Positions 45,539 through 53,456 of a DNA stretch of 64,000 bases are shown piece by piece (position 1 is the stretch's first letter; each line of letters starts with the position of its first letter). Source of the DNA: Parahaliea mediterranea (GTDB lineage: Bacteria; Pseudomonadota; Gammaproteobacteria; Pseudomonadales; Halieaceae); NCBI RefSeq assembly GCF_017255185.1, contig NZ_JAFKCZ010000005.1:186001-250000 (forward strand), given 5' to 3'. The notes beneath the pieces were generated by a model. That model saw only the letters and a list, made by a program, of their open reading frames with translations. It made no database searches and had not been told where the DNA came from. The translations under genes were made by a program, and so were the position numbers.

Positions 45539-46174
45539 ATGAGCGACACGATCGAAGCGCGGCTGGACCGGCTCGAATCCACCGAGGAGATTCGCCAGCT
45601 GGTGGCCAAGTACGCGCTGTCCCTGGACATGCGCGACCTCGATGCCCACGTCAACCTGTTCGCCGCGGATATCCGTGTCAGTCGCGAGAAGGTTGGCCGC
45701 GGCCACCTCAAGCGCTGGCTCGACGATACCCTGCGACTGCAGTTCACCGGCACCTCCCACCACACCGGCAACCACATCATCGAGTTCGACGACGCCGACC
45801 ACGCCCATGGCGTGGTGTACTCCAAGAACGAGCACGAGACCCCCTCCCCGGGCGGGGACGAGTGGGTCATCATGCAGATGATGTACTGGGACAACTACGA
45901 GCGCATCGACGGGCGCTGGTACTTCCGCCGCCGGCTGCCCTGCTACTGGTACGCCACCGACCTCAACCGGCCCCCGGTGGGCGCGGAGAAAATGCGCTGG
46001 CCGGACCGCGAGCGCTACGACGGCGCCTGGCACGAGCTGTTCCCCAGCTGGCGCGAGTTCTGGCGGCACCCCCCCGACAGTGACGAGCCGCAGGTCGCCG
46101 CGCCGGCGCCGCTGGGGGAGTTTTTGAACACCATGCGCCGCGGCGCGGATTTCCCGCGCATCCGCGTGCGTTGA
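45539..46174 (+). CDS. SnoaL/NTF2-like fold protein
   Basis: A 211-residue protein. The first 130 residues are a SnoaL-type NTF2 fold: IEARLDRLESTEEIRQLVAKYALSLD, the Asp/His-rich HVNLFAADIRVSREKVG and strand HTGNHIIEFDDADHAHGVVYSKNEHE. The C-terminal 70 residues (RRRLPCYWYATDLNRPPVG to the end) are extra. Such folds act as isomerases, epoxide hydrolases, dehydratases or hydroxylation partners on small rings. It is encoded 38 bases after the SDR and 28 before the OYE, so is part of the same pathway. The exact reaction is unknown. Confidence 0.82.
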   Translation: MSDTIEARLDRLESTEEIRQLVAKYALSLDMRDLDAHVNLFAADIRVSREKVGRGHLKRWLDDTLRLQFTGTSHHTGNHIIEFDDADHAHGVVYSKNEHETPSPGGDEWVIMQMMYWDNYERIDGRWYFRRRLPCYWYATDLNRPPVGAEKMRWPDRERYDGAWHELFPSWREFWRHPPDSDEPQVAAPAPLGEFLNTMRRGADFPRIRVR

Positions 46175-46202
46175 TAACGATGAAGTTGAGGTGGCAAACA
46201 TC

Positions 46203-47258
46203 ATGAAGAAACTGTTCGAACCGGTCGCGCTGGGGCGCCTGCAACTGGCCAACCGGGTGGTGATGGCGCCGATGACCCGCTCGCGGGCGGGGGACGACGA
46301 CTGTGTCACCGGCCTGCACGTCGAGTACTACCGCCAGCGCGCCGGCGCGGGGCTGGTCATCAGCGAGGGCACCCACCCCAGCAGGGACGGCAAGGGCTAC
46401 TGTCGCACGCCGGGTATTTACAACGATGCCCAGGTCGCCGCCTGGCGCCAGGTGGTCGACGCCGTGCACGCCGCGGGCGGCGCCATGGTGCTGCAGGTGA
46501 TGCACTGTGGCCGCGTGGCCCACCCCGACAACAAGGCCGCCGACGCCGAGACGGTGGCGCCCTCGGCCATCGCCGCCGGGGCGGAAATGTTCACCGAGGG
46601 CGGTATGAAAGCGATGGTCACGCCGCGGGCCCTGGCGACCGAGGAGATTCCCGGGGTGGTCGAGGAGTACCGCCGGGCTACGGAGAACGCCTACGCGGCG
46701 GGCTTCGACGGCGTGGAACTGCACTGCACCAGCGGCTACCTGCCGGCGCAGTTCCTGTCCACCGGCACCAACCGGCGCGAGGACCGCTACGGCGGCAGCC
46801 TGGACAACCGCCTGCGCTTCGTGGTGGAAGTCCTGGAGGCCATGTGCAGTGTCGACGGCGCCGACCGTGTGGGCTTGCGCATCTGCCCCGGCAACCCCTT
46901 CAACGACCTGCACGACGACAATCCGGAGGAGACCTTCGCCGCGTTGCTCGACCGTATCGACGGCATGGGCCTGGCCTACCTGCACGTCATCCGCATGCCG
47001 CGCGGCCCGGTGGACAACCTGGCCCTGGCGCGCGCGCACTTCAGCGGCCCGCTGATCGTCAACGACAGCTACAGCGCCGAGGAAGCCGACGCGGTGATCG
47101 CGGCGGGGGAGGCCGCTGCGGTGTCCTTTGGTCGGCACTTTATCGCCAACCCCGACCTGGTGGGACGCCTGAAACAGGGCCTGCCGCTGGCGGAAATGGA
47201 CACATCGACGCTCTATACCCCCGGCGAGAAAGGCTTCACCGACTACCCCCTGGCCTGA
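46203..47258 (+). CDS. Old yellow enzyme-family FMN ene-reductase
   Basis: A 351-residue FMN-dependent NADH:flavin oxidoreductase. The FMN-binding start MKKLFEPVALGRLQLANRVV, the HCGR motif (101-104), and NRREDRYGGSLDNR (190-203) are typical. Catalytic His is H174 in ELHCTSGY; the partner Asn or His three residues on in classical enzymes is here Ser177 (HCTS for HGAN), an odd change. The ATG at 46203 has GAGGTG upstream; the frame starting at 46191 with GTG is less likely. The enzyme probably reduces the C=C of an enone produced by its neighbours. A repeat element starts 12 bases after its stop. Confidence 0.88.
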   Translation: MKKLFEPVALGRLQLANRVVMAPMTRSRAGDDDCVTGLHVEYYRQRAGAGLVISEGTHPSRDGKGYCRTPGIYNDAQVAAWRQVVDAVHAAGGAMVLQVMHCGRVAHPDNKAADAETVAPSAIAAGAEMFTEGGMKAMVTPRALATEEIPGVVEEYRRATENAYAAGFDGVELHCTSGYLPAQFLSTGTNRREDRYGGSLDNRLRFVVEVLEAMCSVDGADRVGLRICPGNPFNDLHDDNPEETFAALLDRIDGMGLAYLHVIRMPRGPVDNLALARAHFSGPLIVNDSYSAEEADAVIAAGEAAAVSFGRHFIANPDLVGRLKQGLPLAEMDTSTLYTPGEKGFTDYPLA

Positions 47259-47269
47259 AGGAAAAGGGG

Positions 47270-47392
47270 GGCGGATACGAATGGCACTTACACAAGTCAA
47301 AAACAGGGTATGTTGCCCTCTGTAGGGTCGAATTTATTCGGCCATTGATGCTGCGAGCACCTCTTTTGGCCGAATAAATTCGGCCCTACAAC
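47270..47392. repeat. REP/BIME-like mobile repeat, copy B
   Basis: Left 75 bases match copy A at 36096-36170 closely (GGATACGAATGG, then GTAGGGTCGAATTTATTCGGCC at 47322-47343). The inner 24-base spacer (47344-47367) matches the reverse complement of the copy A spacer, not its forward strand. The second hairpin ends CGGCCCTAC at about 47389. It lies between the OYE gene and the acetolactate-synthase-like gene. Confidence 0.7.
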
Positions 47393-47453
47393 GGTAAGTT
47401 AGGGTCTTTCCAGCTATCATCCCTGATGCCATTTGCGAAAAGGGGAGAGCGGC

Positions 47454-49160
47454 ATGACCAAGGCCTCGGATTTGCTGGTCAGGGCACTGGAGCAGGAGGG
47501 GATCGAGTACGTGTTCGGGATACCGGGGGAGGAAAACCTGGATTTCCTCGACTCCCTGTCCCGCTCGCAACAGATCAAGTTGATTCTCACCCGCCACGAG
47601 CAGGCGGCCGGTTTCATGGCGGCCACCTGCGGGCGCTTTACCGGCAAGGCCGGCGTGTGCCTGTCGACCCTGGGCCCCGGCGCCACCAACCTCACCACCG
47701 CCGCGGCCTACGCCCAGCTCGGCGGCATGCCCATGCTGATGATCACCGGCCAGAAGCCGGTGAAGAAGTCCAAGCAGGGCCGCTTCCAGATCCTGGACGT
47801 GGTGGAGATGATGGACCCGATCACCAAGTACAGCCACCAGCTGGTGTCGGCGGACAACATTCCCAGCCGGGTGCGCGAGGCCATTCGCCTGGCCGAGGAG
47901 GAGAAGCCCGGGGCGGTGCATCTGGAGCTACCCGAGGACATCGCCGACGAGGATACCGAGCAATACCCGATCCCCGCGTCCACCGTGCGCCGCCCGGTGG
48001 CGGAGGAGAAGGCCATCCGCTTCGCGGTGGAGCGCATCGCCGCGGCGCGCTCGCCGATCCTGGTGATCGGCGCCGGCGCCAATCGCAAGCTCACCAGCAA
48101 GATGCTCACCCAGCTGGTGGACCAGTTCGGCATTCCCTTCGTCACCACCCAGCTGGGCAAGGGGGTGATCGACGAGCGCCACCCCCTGTACATGGGCTGC
48201 GCCGCGCTGTCCGCCGGCGACTTTGTGCACCGGGCCATCGAGGCGGCGGACCTGATCGTCAACATCGGCCACGATGTGATCGAGAAACCGCCGTTCTTCA
48301 TGCAGCACGGGCGCATGGCCCAGGGCTCGGACCACCACGAGACCAACCCGGTGGAAGTGTCCGAGGGCACCCAGGTGATCCACGTCTCTTTCCGCTCGGC
48401 GGAGGTGGACCCGGTGTACTTTCCGCAGCTGGAAGTGGTCGGGGATATCGCCAACGCCATCTGGCAGATCAAGAACGGCCTGGCGGAACGCGACGACCTC
48501 GACTGGGACTTCGCCCGCATGATGGCGGTCAAGCGCCACCACGACGCCCACATCGCCGACGGTCGTGACGACGATCGCTTCCCGGTCTACCCCCAGCGCC
48601 TGGTGGCGGAGGTGCGCGCGGCCATGCCCGACGACGGCATCATCTGCCTGGACAACGGCATCTACAAGATCTGGTTCGCGCGCAACTACACCGCCCACGG
48701 CTCCAACACCGTGCTGCTGGACAACGCCCTGGCCACCATGGGTGCCGGCCTGCCCTCGGCGATGGCGGCGCACCTGGTCAATCCCGGGCGCAAGGTGATG
48801 GCGATCTGCGGCGACGGCGGTTTCATGATGAACAGCCAGGAGCTGGAAACCGCGGTGCGCCTGGGCATGAACCTCACCTGCCTGATCCTCAACGACGACT
48901 CCTACGGCATGATTCGCTGGAAGCAGGCCAACATGGGCTTCGCCGACTGGGGGCTGCAGTACGGCAACCCGGATTTCGTGAAATACGCCGAAAGTTACGG
49001 TGCCCACGGCCACCGGGTTCAGAGCACCGCGGCACTGGCGCCGCTGTTGCGGGAGTGCCTCGATACACCAGGGGTGCACCTCATCGACTGCCCGGTGGAT
49101 TACACCGAGAACGACCAGATCCTCAATGTGACCATCAAGGAGCTCAGTCGGTCGATCTAG
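47454..49160 (+). CDS. Thiamine-diphosphate acetolactate synthase-like large subunit
   Basis: A 568-residue ThDP enzyme. The catalytic Glu that activates the cofactor is E49 in RHEQAAGFM; the cofactor-binding GDGGF motif with MMNSQELETAVRLGMNLTCLILND is at about 453-480. The N-terminal IPGEENLDFLDSL is characteristic of a group annotated as acetolactate synthase large subunit in Pseudomonas and relatives, without the IlvH small subunit partner here. It may be anabolic, catabolic or a benzaldehyde-lyase-like carboligase. The ATG follows GGGGAGAGCGGC; a longer frame begins at 47433. Stands alone on the plus strand. Confidence 0.85.
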   Translation: MTKASDLLVRALEQEGIEYVFGIPGEENLDFLDSLSRSQQIKLILTRHEQAAGFMAATCGRFTGKAGVCLSTLGPGATNLTTAAAYAQLGGMPMLMITGQKPVKKSKQGRFQILDVVEMMDPITKYSHQLVSADNIPSRVREAIRLAEEEKPGAVHLELPEDIADEDTEQYPIPASTVRRPVAEEKAIRFAVERIAAARSPILVIGAGANRKLTSKMLTQLVDQFGIPFVTTQLGKGVIDERHPLYMGCAALSAGDFVHRAIEAADLIVNIGHDVIEKPPFFMQHGRMAQGSDHHETNPVEVSEGTQVIHVSFRSAEVDPVYFPQLEVVGDIANAIWQIKNGLAERDDLDWDFARMMAVKRHHDAHIADGRDDDRFPVYPQRLVAEVRAAMPDDGIICLDNGIYKIWFARNYTAHGSNTVLLDNALATMGAGLPSAMAAHLVNPGRKVMAICGDGGFMMNSQELETAVRLGMNLTCLILNDDSYGMIRWKQANMGFADWGLQYGNPDFVKYAESYGAHGHRVQSTAALAPLLRECLDTPGVHLIDCPVDYTENDQILNVTIKELSRSI

Positions 49161-49188
49161 CTGGCGGCCGGGCCCCCGGGCTGGGGTT

Positions 49189-49448
49189 GGTCGAATGAAT
49201 TCGACCCTACGCGCTATGCGGTGCCGCCTCTCGGGCGCAATTTACTGCGCCATGGTCGAATGCATTCGACCCTACGCGCTATGCGGTGCTACCTCTCGGG
49301 CGCAATTTACTGCGCCATGGTCGAATGCATTCGACCCTACGCGCTATGCGGTGCCACCTGCCGGGCGCAAATCATTGCGCCATGGTCGAATGCATTCGAC
49401 CCTGCGCGGTATGCGGCGCCACCTGTAGGGCGCAATTCATTGCGCCAC
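49189..49448. repeat. Four-copy 65-bp tandem array of hairpins
   Basis: Units start at 49189, 49254, 49319 and 49384, exactly 65 bases apart. Each contains GGTCGAATGCATTCGACC and GGGCGCAATTTACTGCGCC, two self-complementary hairpins, joined by CCTACGCGCTATGCGGTGC. The last two units are more diverged. This fills the 316-base spacer between the acetolactate-synthase-like and PKHD genes, where no gene is seen; open frames that run through it are artefacts of the repeat. Confidence 0.9.
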
Positions 49449-49476
49449 TCCCCGCTCGAGGGAATTCGATGGATGG

Positions 49477-50142
49477 CTAGGCATCCAGCCACATACGCAC
49501 AAGATTGGCGCGGATATTGGAAAGCTCGGCGATGGCCGCCGGGTCGCCGGGCTGTTCCGCCAGGCGCGCCAGGGCGCTGTCCAGGGCGAACAGCAGGCCG
49601 CGTTGCTCCGCGGAACGCACCTCGCTGCGCACCCAGCCCACCGCCACCAGCCGGGTGCCGGCGGTCACCGGTGCCACCCGATGAAGGAAGCTGGAGGGGT
49701 AGCACACCAGGGCTCCCGCGGGCAGTTTGATGGCGTCCTCCCCGGCGCCGGACTCGATGACCAGCTCGCCGCCTTCGTAGCTGTCGGGCTCGGACAGGAA
49801 CAGGGTGAAGGACACGTCGGTGCGCACGCCGTCGATCTGCGGCGCGTCGATATGGGTGCCGTAGGCCATGCCCGCCTCGTAGCGGCTCAGCAGCAGGCGC
49901 GCCAGCTGGCGGGGCCGCGCCGCCGCGCGAAATACGGGGTGTTCCCACAGCGTTCGCTCCAGCAGGCGGGTGACGCCACGCACCTGGGGGTCGGTATCCA
50001 CGCCCTGCAGGTTGTGTTTGACCTGTCGCGCGCGGCCCGCGGCGGTGGCCGCCCCGGATTGAAAGCGTGCCGGGTCCGCCAGTTGCTCGCGCACCGCCGC
50101 CAGGGTGGGCGCGTCGATCACCCCGTCGATGCAGGTCAACAC
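49477..50142 (-). CDS. piuC: PKHD-type Fe(II)/2-oxoglutarate hydroxylase (PiuC/YbiX family)
   Basis: A 221-residue dioxygenase of the PiuC/YbiX family. The iron triad is His97 and Asp99 (YGTHIDAP) with His154 (FLHRVAPV); the 2-oxoglutarate Arg is R164 in GTRLVAVGW. C-terminal helix LSNIRANLVRMW is family-typical. PiuC genes are usually iron-regulated and lie beside TonB receptor genes; here the neighbour is a secreted protein gene, with a Fur-like box in the shared divergent promoter (50169-50187). The substrate is unknown for the family. Full length (about 226 residues in E. coli). Confidence 0.9.
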   Translation of the reverse strand: MLTCIDGVIDAPTLAAVREQLADPARFQSGAATAAGRARQVKHNLQGVDTDPQVRGVTRLLERTLWEHPVFRAAARPRQLARLLLSRYEAGMAYGTHIDAPQIDGVRTDVSFTLFLSEPDSYEGGELVIESGAGEDAIKLPAGALVCYPSSFLHRVAPVTAGTRLVAVGWVRSEVRSAEQRGLLFALDSALARLAEQPGDPAAIAELSNIRANLVRMWLDA

Positions 50143-50168
50143 GGGAATGACTCCCCGTTTTTCGCGCT

Positions 50169-50187
50169 GTTAATAAGAATCATTTTC
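50169..50187. promoter_or_regulatory. Fur box between piuC and a secreted protein gene
   Basis: GTTAATAAGAATCATTTTC matches 15 of 19 bases of the Fur consensus GATAATGATAATCATTATC. It lies 26 bases upstream of piuC and 88 upstream of the divergent gene at 50276, so could repress both under iron sufficiency. Confidence 0.65.
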
Positions 50188-50275
50188 AAATATCCTGTGC
50201 CTGGATAAACCATCCAATTTCCGCCGGCGGCCCGTTGCTCGCCCGGCATCATATCGAGACAGAGAAGGAAGCAAA

Positions 50276-51097
50276 ATGCACAAGCGGACAAAACTGTGGT
50301 CGAGCCTGAGCCTCGCGGCCCTGGTGGGTGCCGGCGCCATCGGGGCCCACGCCCAGCACGGGGCGGACGCGGCGGCGCCGGCCCAGGCGGCGATGCCGGC
50401 CGGCGGCGAGGGCGGCGAGGGTGAAGGTGAAGGCCTGCCACGCGACGTCAATCCGGCCACCAACGATGTCGCCTACCTGACCCAGCTGGGCCTGATGCGC
50501 GGGCACCTGCTGGTGGGGCTGGAGCTGTACCGGGCCGGCCACATCGAGCACGCGCGCACCCACATGAAGCATCCCAGGAGCGAGCTGTACGCGGACCTGG
50601 TGCCGGCTTTCGAGGCCCGGGGCTCCAGCGGTTTCGGCGGGCAGCTCGGCGCGCTGACCCGGGCGGTGGAGAGCGACGACAGTACGCCGGAAGCCGTGGA
50701 GGCGGCTTACACTGACGTGCTGGCCGGAATCAGTGCCGCCGAGGCGGCGGTGGGCGGCGCCAGTGCCGCGCTGCAGATCCAGGTGGCGGTCAACCTGTTG
50801 CGTACCGCGGCCGAGGAGTACGGCATTGGCGTGGTGGACGGCAAGGTCGTCAACGGCCACGAGTATCAGGACGCCTACGGCTTTACCCGCACCGCCCGGG
50901 CGCGGATCGAGGGCATCGACCCCGGCGAGGACGCCGAGCTGGCCGCCGGCCTGAACACCATCGAGGGGTATATTCAGGAGCTGTTCGATGCCGGCGCCTG
51001 GCCTTCGGTGATGCCGCCGGAAACCCTGGAAGCGAACGCCTCGCTGTTGTTTGGCGCCGCCGCGCGGGTGGAGATCGTGGGGCTCGGTTTGCGCTGA
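50276..51097 (+). CDS. Secreted protein of unknown function, iron-regulation context
   Basis: 273 residues. Signal peptide about 1-26 (KLWSSLSLAALVGAGAIGAHA, cleaved near AHAQ). A Gly/Glu linker (GGEGGEGEGEG) at about 42-54 is followed by an all-helical domain: DVAYLTQLGLMRGHLLVGLELYRAG, HIEHARTHMKHPRSELYADL, then TPEAVEAAYTDVLAGI and later helices. Conserved-looking His residues (HIEHARTHMKHP) could bind metal. I recognise no named family. The divergent piuC gene and Fur box suggest an iron-related periplasmic role; this is inference. The ATG follows AGAAGGAAGCAAA, an excellent ribosome site. Confidence 0.75.
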   Translation: MHKRTKLWSSLSLAALVGAGAIGAHAQHGADAAAPAQAAMPAGGEGGEGEGEGLPRDVNPATNDVAYLTQLGLMRGHLLVGLELYRAGHIEHARTHMKHPRSELYADLVPAFEARGSSGFGGQLGALTRAVESDDSTPEAVEAAYTDVLAGISAAEAAVGGASAALQIQVAVNLLRTAAEEYGIGVVDGKVVNGHEYQDAYGFTRTARARIEGIDPGEDAELAAGLNTIEGYIQELFDAGAWPSVMPPETLEANASLLFGAAARVEIVGLGLR

Positions 51098-51111
51098 GTG
51101 TCCGCGTTCCC

Positions 51112-51342
51112 GGTCGAATGAATTCGACCCTACAGGGGGTTATTCCCCAGGGTCGAATTTTATCGACCAAGCGCCGGCGGAATGAATAACCCCAAAAGAG
51201 GGGCCGGTTCTCCGCCCGACAGGGGTGCCCATTCGACCCGGGGCGCAGGCGGAATGAATTCCGCCCTACAGGGGTGCTGATGCAGGGTCGAATTCATCCG
51301 ACCGGGGAGCGGATACCAATGTAGGGTCGAATTCATTCGACC
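51112..51342. repeat. Cluster of five REP-like palindromes
   Basis: After the secreted protein stop, palindromes of the GGTCGAATGAATTCGACC type occur at 51112-51133, about 51149-51168, 51249-51270 (GGCGGAATGAATTCCGCC variant), 51284-51303 and 51321-51342. They are variants of the hairpin in the 65-bp array and BIME elements. Nothing resembling a gene is seen in 51098-51490. Confidence 0.8.
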
Positions 51343-51344
51343 GA

Positions 51345-51490
51345 GAGCCACCCCAGCAAGAGCCACCCCAGCGCGGGCTACCCCAGCGCGGGCCACCCCA
51401 GCAAGGGCCACCCCAGCAAGGGCCGCCCCAGCAAGAGCCACCCCAGCAAGAGCCACCCCAGCAAGGGCTGCCCCAGCGAGGGCTGCCCCG
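51345..51490. repeat. 15-bp tandem repeat after the AsmA stop codon
   Basis: About ten units of GAGCCACCCCAGCAA or close variants (GGGCTACCCCAGCGC, GGGCCGCCCCAGCAA) run head to tail and end at the AsmA stop codon (51491-51493). In one reverse frame they would read Val-Ala-Leu-Ala-Gly repeats, but the array lies outside any supported gene. Confidence 0.9.
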
Positions 51491-53362
51491 TCACTCCTTG
51501 CCTTTGTCCTTGTTCAGTAGCTTGTCGAACAGGCGCCCGGCTTCTTTTTGCACCTTGCGCTGAACTTCGTTTTTGGTCAGTTCCTCGACGATCTCCCCGC
51601 TGTCCACCTTGCACCACTGCCCCGGGTCGCCGCCCAGGCTGCCCGCGCAGTTCACCGGCCAGTCGATGGCGGTAAAGCGTTCGTTGACGCGGCAGGCGGG
51701 GTCCATTTCCGACAGCCCCTGGTCGAGGCGGGCCTTGAACACCGCCTCGAAGCCCTGCGTCTCCAGGTCAATATCGCCGGTGCCGGTCAGCGCCACGTGT
51801 GGCAACTCCGCCCGCAGCGGGGCCAGTCGCGCCACGCCCTGTTCCACCTGGATGTCCACGGTTAGGGCCTCGAAGGCGCTGTCCTCTGGCAGGTCGGCGG
51901 ACAGTTGTTCCCGGTTGACCAGGGCCACGGTCTTGCACAGCATGCGCTCGATGCCCATGCCGTGCAGTACCAGTTCACTGGTGTGCAGGGCGATCGGGCC
52001 GTGCAGCTCGCGCCGCAGGGCGTTGGCGGTGGCGCCACTGCTGGCCAGTTCCCAGTTCAGGTTGGCCTTGCCGCCGACCGTCGGCTCGGCCTCGAGGGCG
52101 CGAAGCAGTTGCGGGATGTCCAGGCCGCTGACGCTGCCCTTGGTGTCCAGGCGGGCACTGTTGTGCTTGCCGTCGATGGTGGCGCTCATTGACAGCTCGC
52201 CGCCGTGGACCTGGCCGCTCAGGCGGTTGACGCGCAGTACCCCGTCCACGGCCCGCAACTTCAGCTGCAGGTCGTGGATGTCGTGGGCGTCGACGGTGGC
52301 GGTGTCGACGCGCAGGTCGACACGGCTGTCGATGGCGCGCAGCGCATCCAGGGGCAGTGGTTCGTCGCCGGAGGCCTGTGCATCGTCGTCGTCCTCCTCG
52401 CTGGCGGCGTCCGGGCCGGCGAGCGCGAGCAGCGCCGGGCTCAGCTGGTTGAAGTGCAGGTCGGCGTCGATCTGGGGGCTCTCGAAGGTGGCGTAGCGCA
52501 CCTTGCCCTGGCCGCTGGCGGCGCCGATGGTTAGTTGCAGGTCGAGGTCCGCCGCCAGGCGTTGCAGGTCGGCGGTGCCGGTCGCGCTCAGTTCAAGCGG
52601 TTGCGTGGTGGCCCCGGATACGGTGGCGCTGAGTGCCGGCAGGGTCAGGGCCTGCGCCTGGGCATCCAGGGTAAAGGTGGTTTCCAGTGCCACCTTCACG
52701 GGCTCGACACCGTCGCCACGGGGCAGGATCAGCGCCAGCCTGAACGGCACCGGCCGGCCCTCCAGGTTGAGGTCGCTGGCCTCCAGCCGGTCGATGTCGA
52801 TCACCGTGTGCTCGCCGTTGCCCTCGGCCAGCAGCACCACCCGCGAGTTGGCCAGCGAGAGGTGGCCCACTTCCAGCGCCATCGGCAGCGCGAGGGCGTC
52901 ACCCGCGCCGCCGCGCCGTCCGGCCTGCGTGAGCGCCTCGCGGCGGGCGGTGTAGTAGGCGTCCAGTTCGGCGTCGCTCATTTCGCTGGTATCGACGGCG
53001 GGTTGTTTGGGGGCCGGCGGCACGTTGACCAGCAGCCCCTTCAGTAACAGCGCTTCGATTTCCACTTTGCCGGAGAACAGGGGCATGAGCTGCACGCCGA
53101 TATCCAGCGAGCGCGCGCTGAGGTCGGGCTGGGCCTCTCCCGGGAGGGCGAGTTCGACTTCATCCAGTTCCAGCGCAATGCGCGGCAGCAGGCTGAAGCT
53201 GGCCCCGCCGTTGACGGTCAGCGTGGCGCCGGTCCGCTGTTCAAGGGTGTCCGCGGCCAGCGCCATCAGCCTGTCCTCGTCGACCAGCAACGGTATCAAC
53301 AGCGCCGCGGCGACCACCAGCAGGACGGGTACGGCGATCAGGTACAGCAGGACGCGCGGCAT
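51491..53362 (-). CDS. AsmA-family protein
   Basis: A 623-residue protein with one N-terminal membrane helix (about 5-25: LYLIAVPVLLVVAAALLIPLL) and a long, beta-rich periplasmic domain. AsmA hallmarks visible: LPRIALELDEVELALPG, a middle region with repeating VDLRVDTATVDAHDIHDLQLKLRAVDG-type strands, and the ending TGTGDIDLETQGFEAVFKARLDQG. AsmA-like proteins are bridge-like lipid transport or outer-membrane biogenesis factors. The ending differs from E. coli AsmA by a charged, Lys-rich tail (KVQKEAGRLFDKLLNKDKG). It stands 92 bases downstream of avtA's stop in opposite neighbour order and may be a separate unit. Confidence 0.88.
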   Translation of the reverse strand: MPRVLLYLIAVPVLLVVAAALLIPLLVDEDRLMALAADTLEQRTGATLTVNGGASFSLLPRIALELDEVELALPGEAQPDLSARSLDIGVQLMPLFSGKVEIEALLLKGLLVNVPPAPKQPAVDTSEMSDAELDAYYTARREALTQAGRRGGAGDALALPMALEVGHLSLANSRVVLLAEGNGEHTVIDIDRLEASDLNLEGRPVPFRLALILPRGDGVEPVKVALETTFTLDAQAQALTLPALSATVSGATTQPLELSATGTADLQRLAADLDLQLTIGAASGQGKVRYATFESPQIDADLHFNQLSPALLALAGPDAASEEDDDDAQASGDEPLPLDALRAIDSRVDLRVDTATVDAHDIHDLQLKLRAVDGVLRVNRLSGQVHGGELSMSATIDGKHNSARLDTKGSVSGLDIPQLLRALEAEPTVGGKANLNWELASSGATANALRRELHGPIALHTSELVLHGMGIERMLCKTVALVNREQLSADLPEDSAFEALTVDIQVEQGVARLAPLRAELPHVALTGTGDIDLETQGFEAVFKARLDQGLSEMDPACRVNERFTAIDWPVNCAGSLGGDPGQWCKVDSGEIVEELTKNEVQRKVQKEAGRLFDKLLNKDKGKE

Positions 53363-53428
53363 GGAGACTCCTTGTCGTGATTTGGGGCTATAGATTAGCA
53401 GACAACATTATGCGCGCTGCGTTGCAGT

Positions 53429-53456
53429 GAGTGTGAACCGGCCCTGGTTCGCACTC
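53429..53456. terminator. Hairpin at the avtA stop codon
   Basis: GAGTGTGAACC and GGTTCGCACTC pair over 11 positions with one mismatch around a 6-base loop; the distal arm overlaps the avtA stop. There is no T-run. Confidence 0.35.

Noticed and set aside
49189-49448. CRISPR array
   Set aside because: All 65 bases of the unit repeat, with no variable spacers, and each unit folds into two hairpins. No cas genes are nearby.
51160-51456. Protein-coding reading of the 15-bp repeat (Val-Ala-Leu-Ala-Gly pentapeptides)
   Set aside because: The frame has no ribosome site, crosses REP-like palindromes and lies entirely in the spacer after the AsmA stop.
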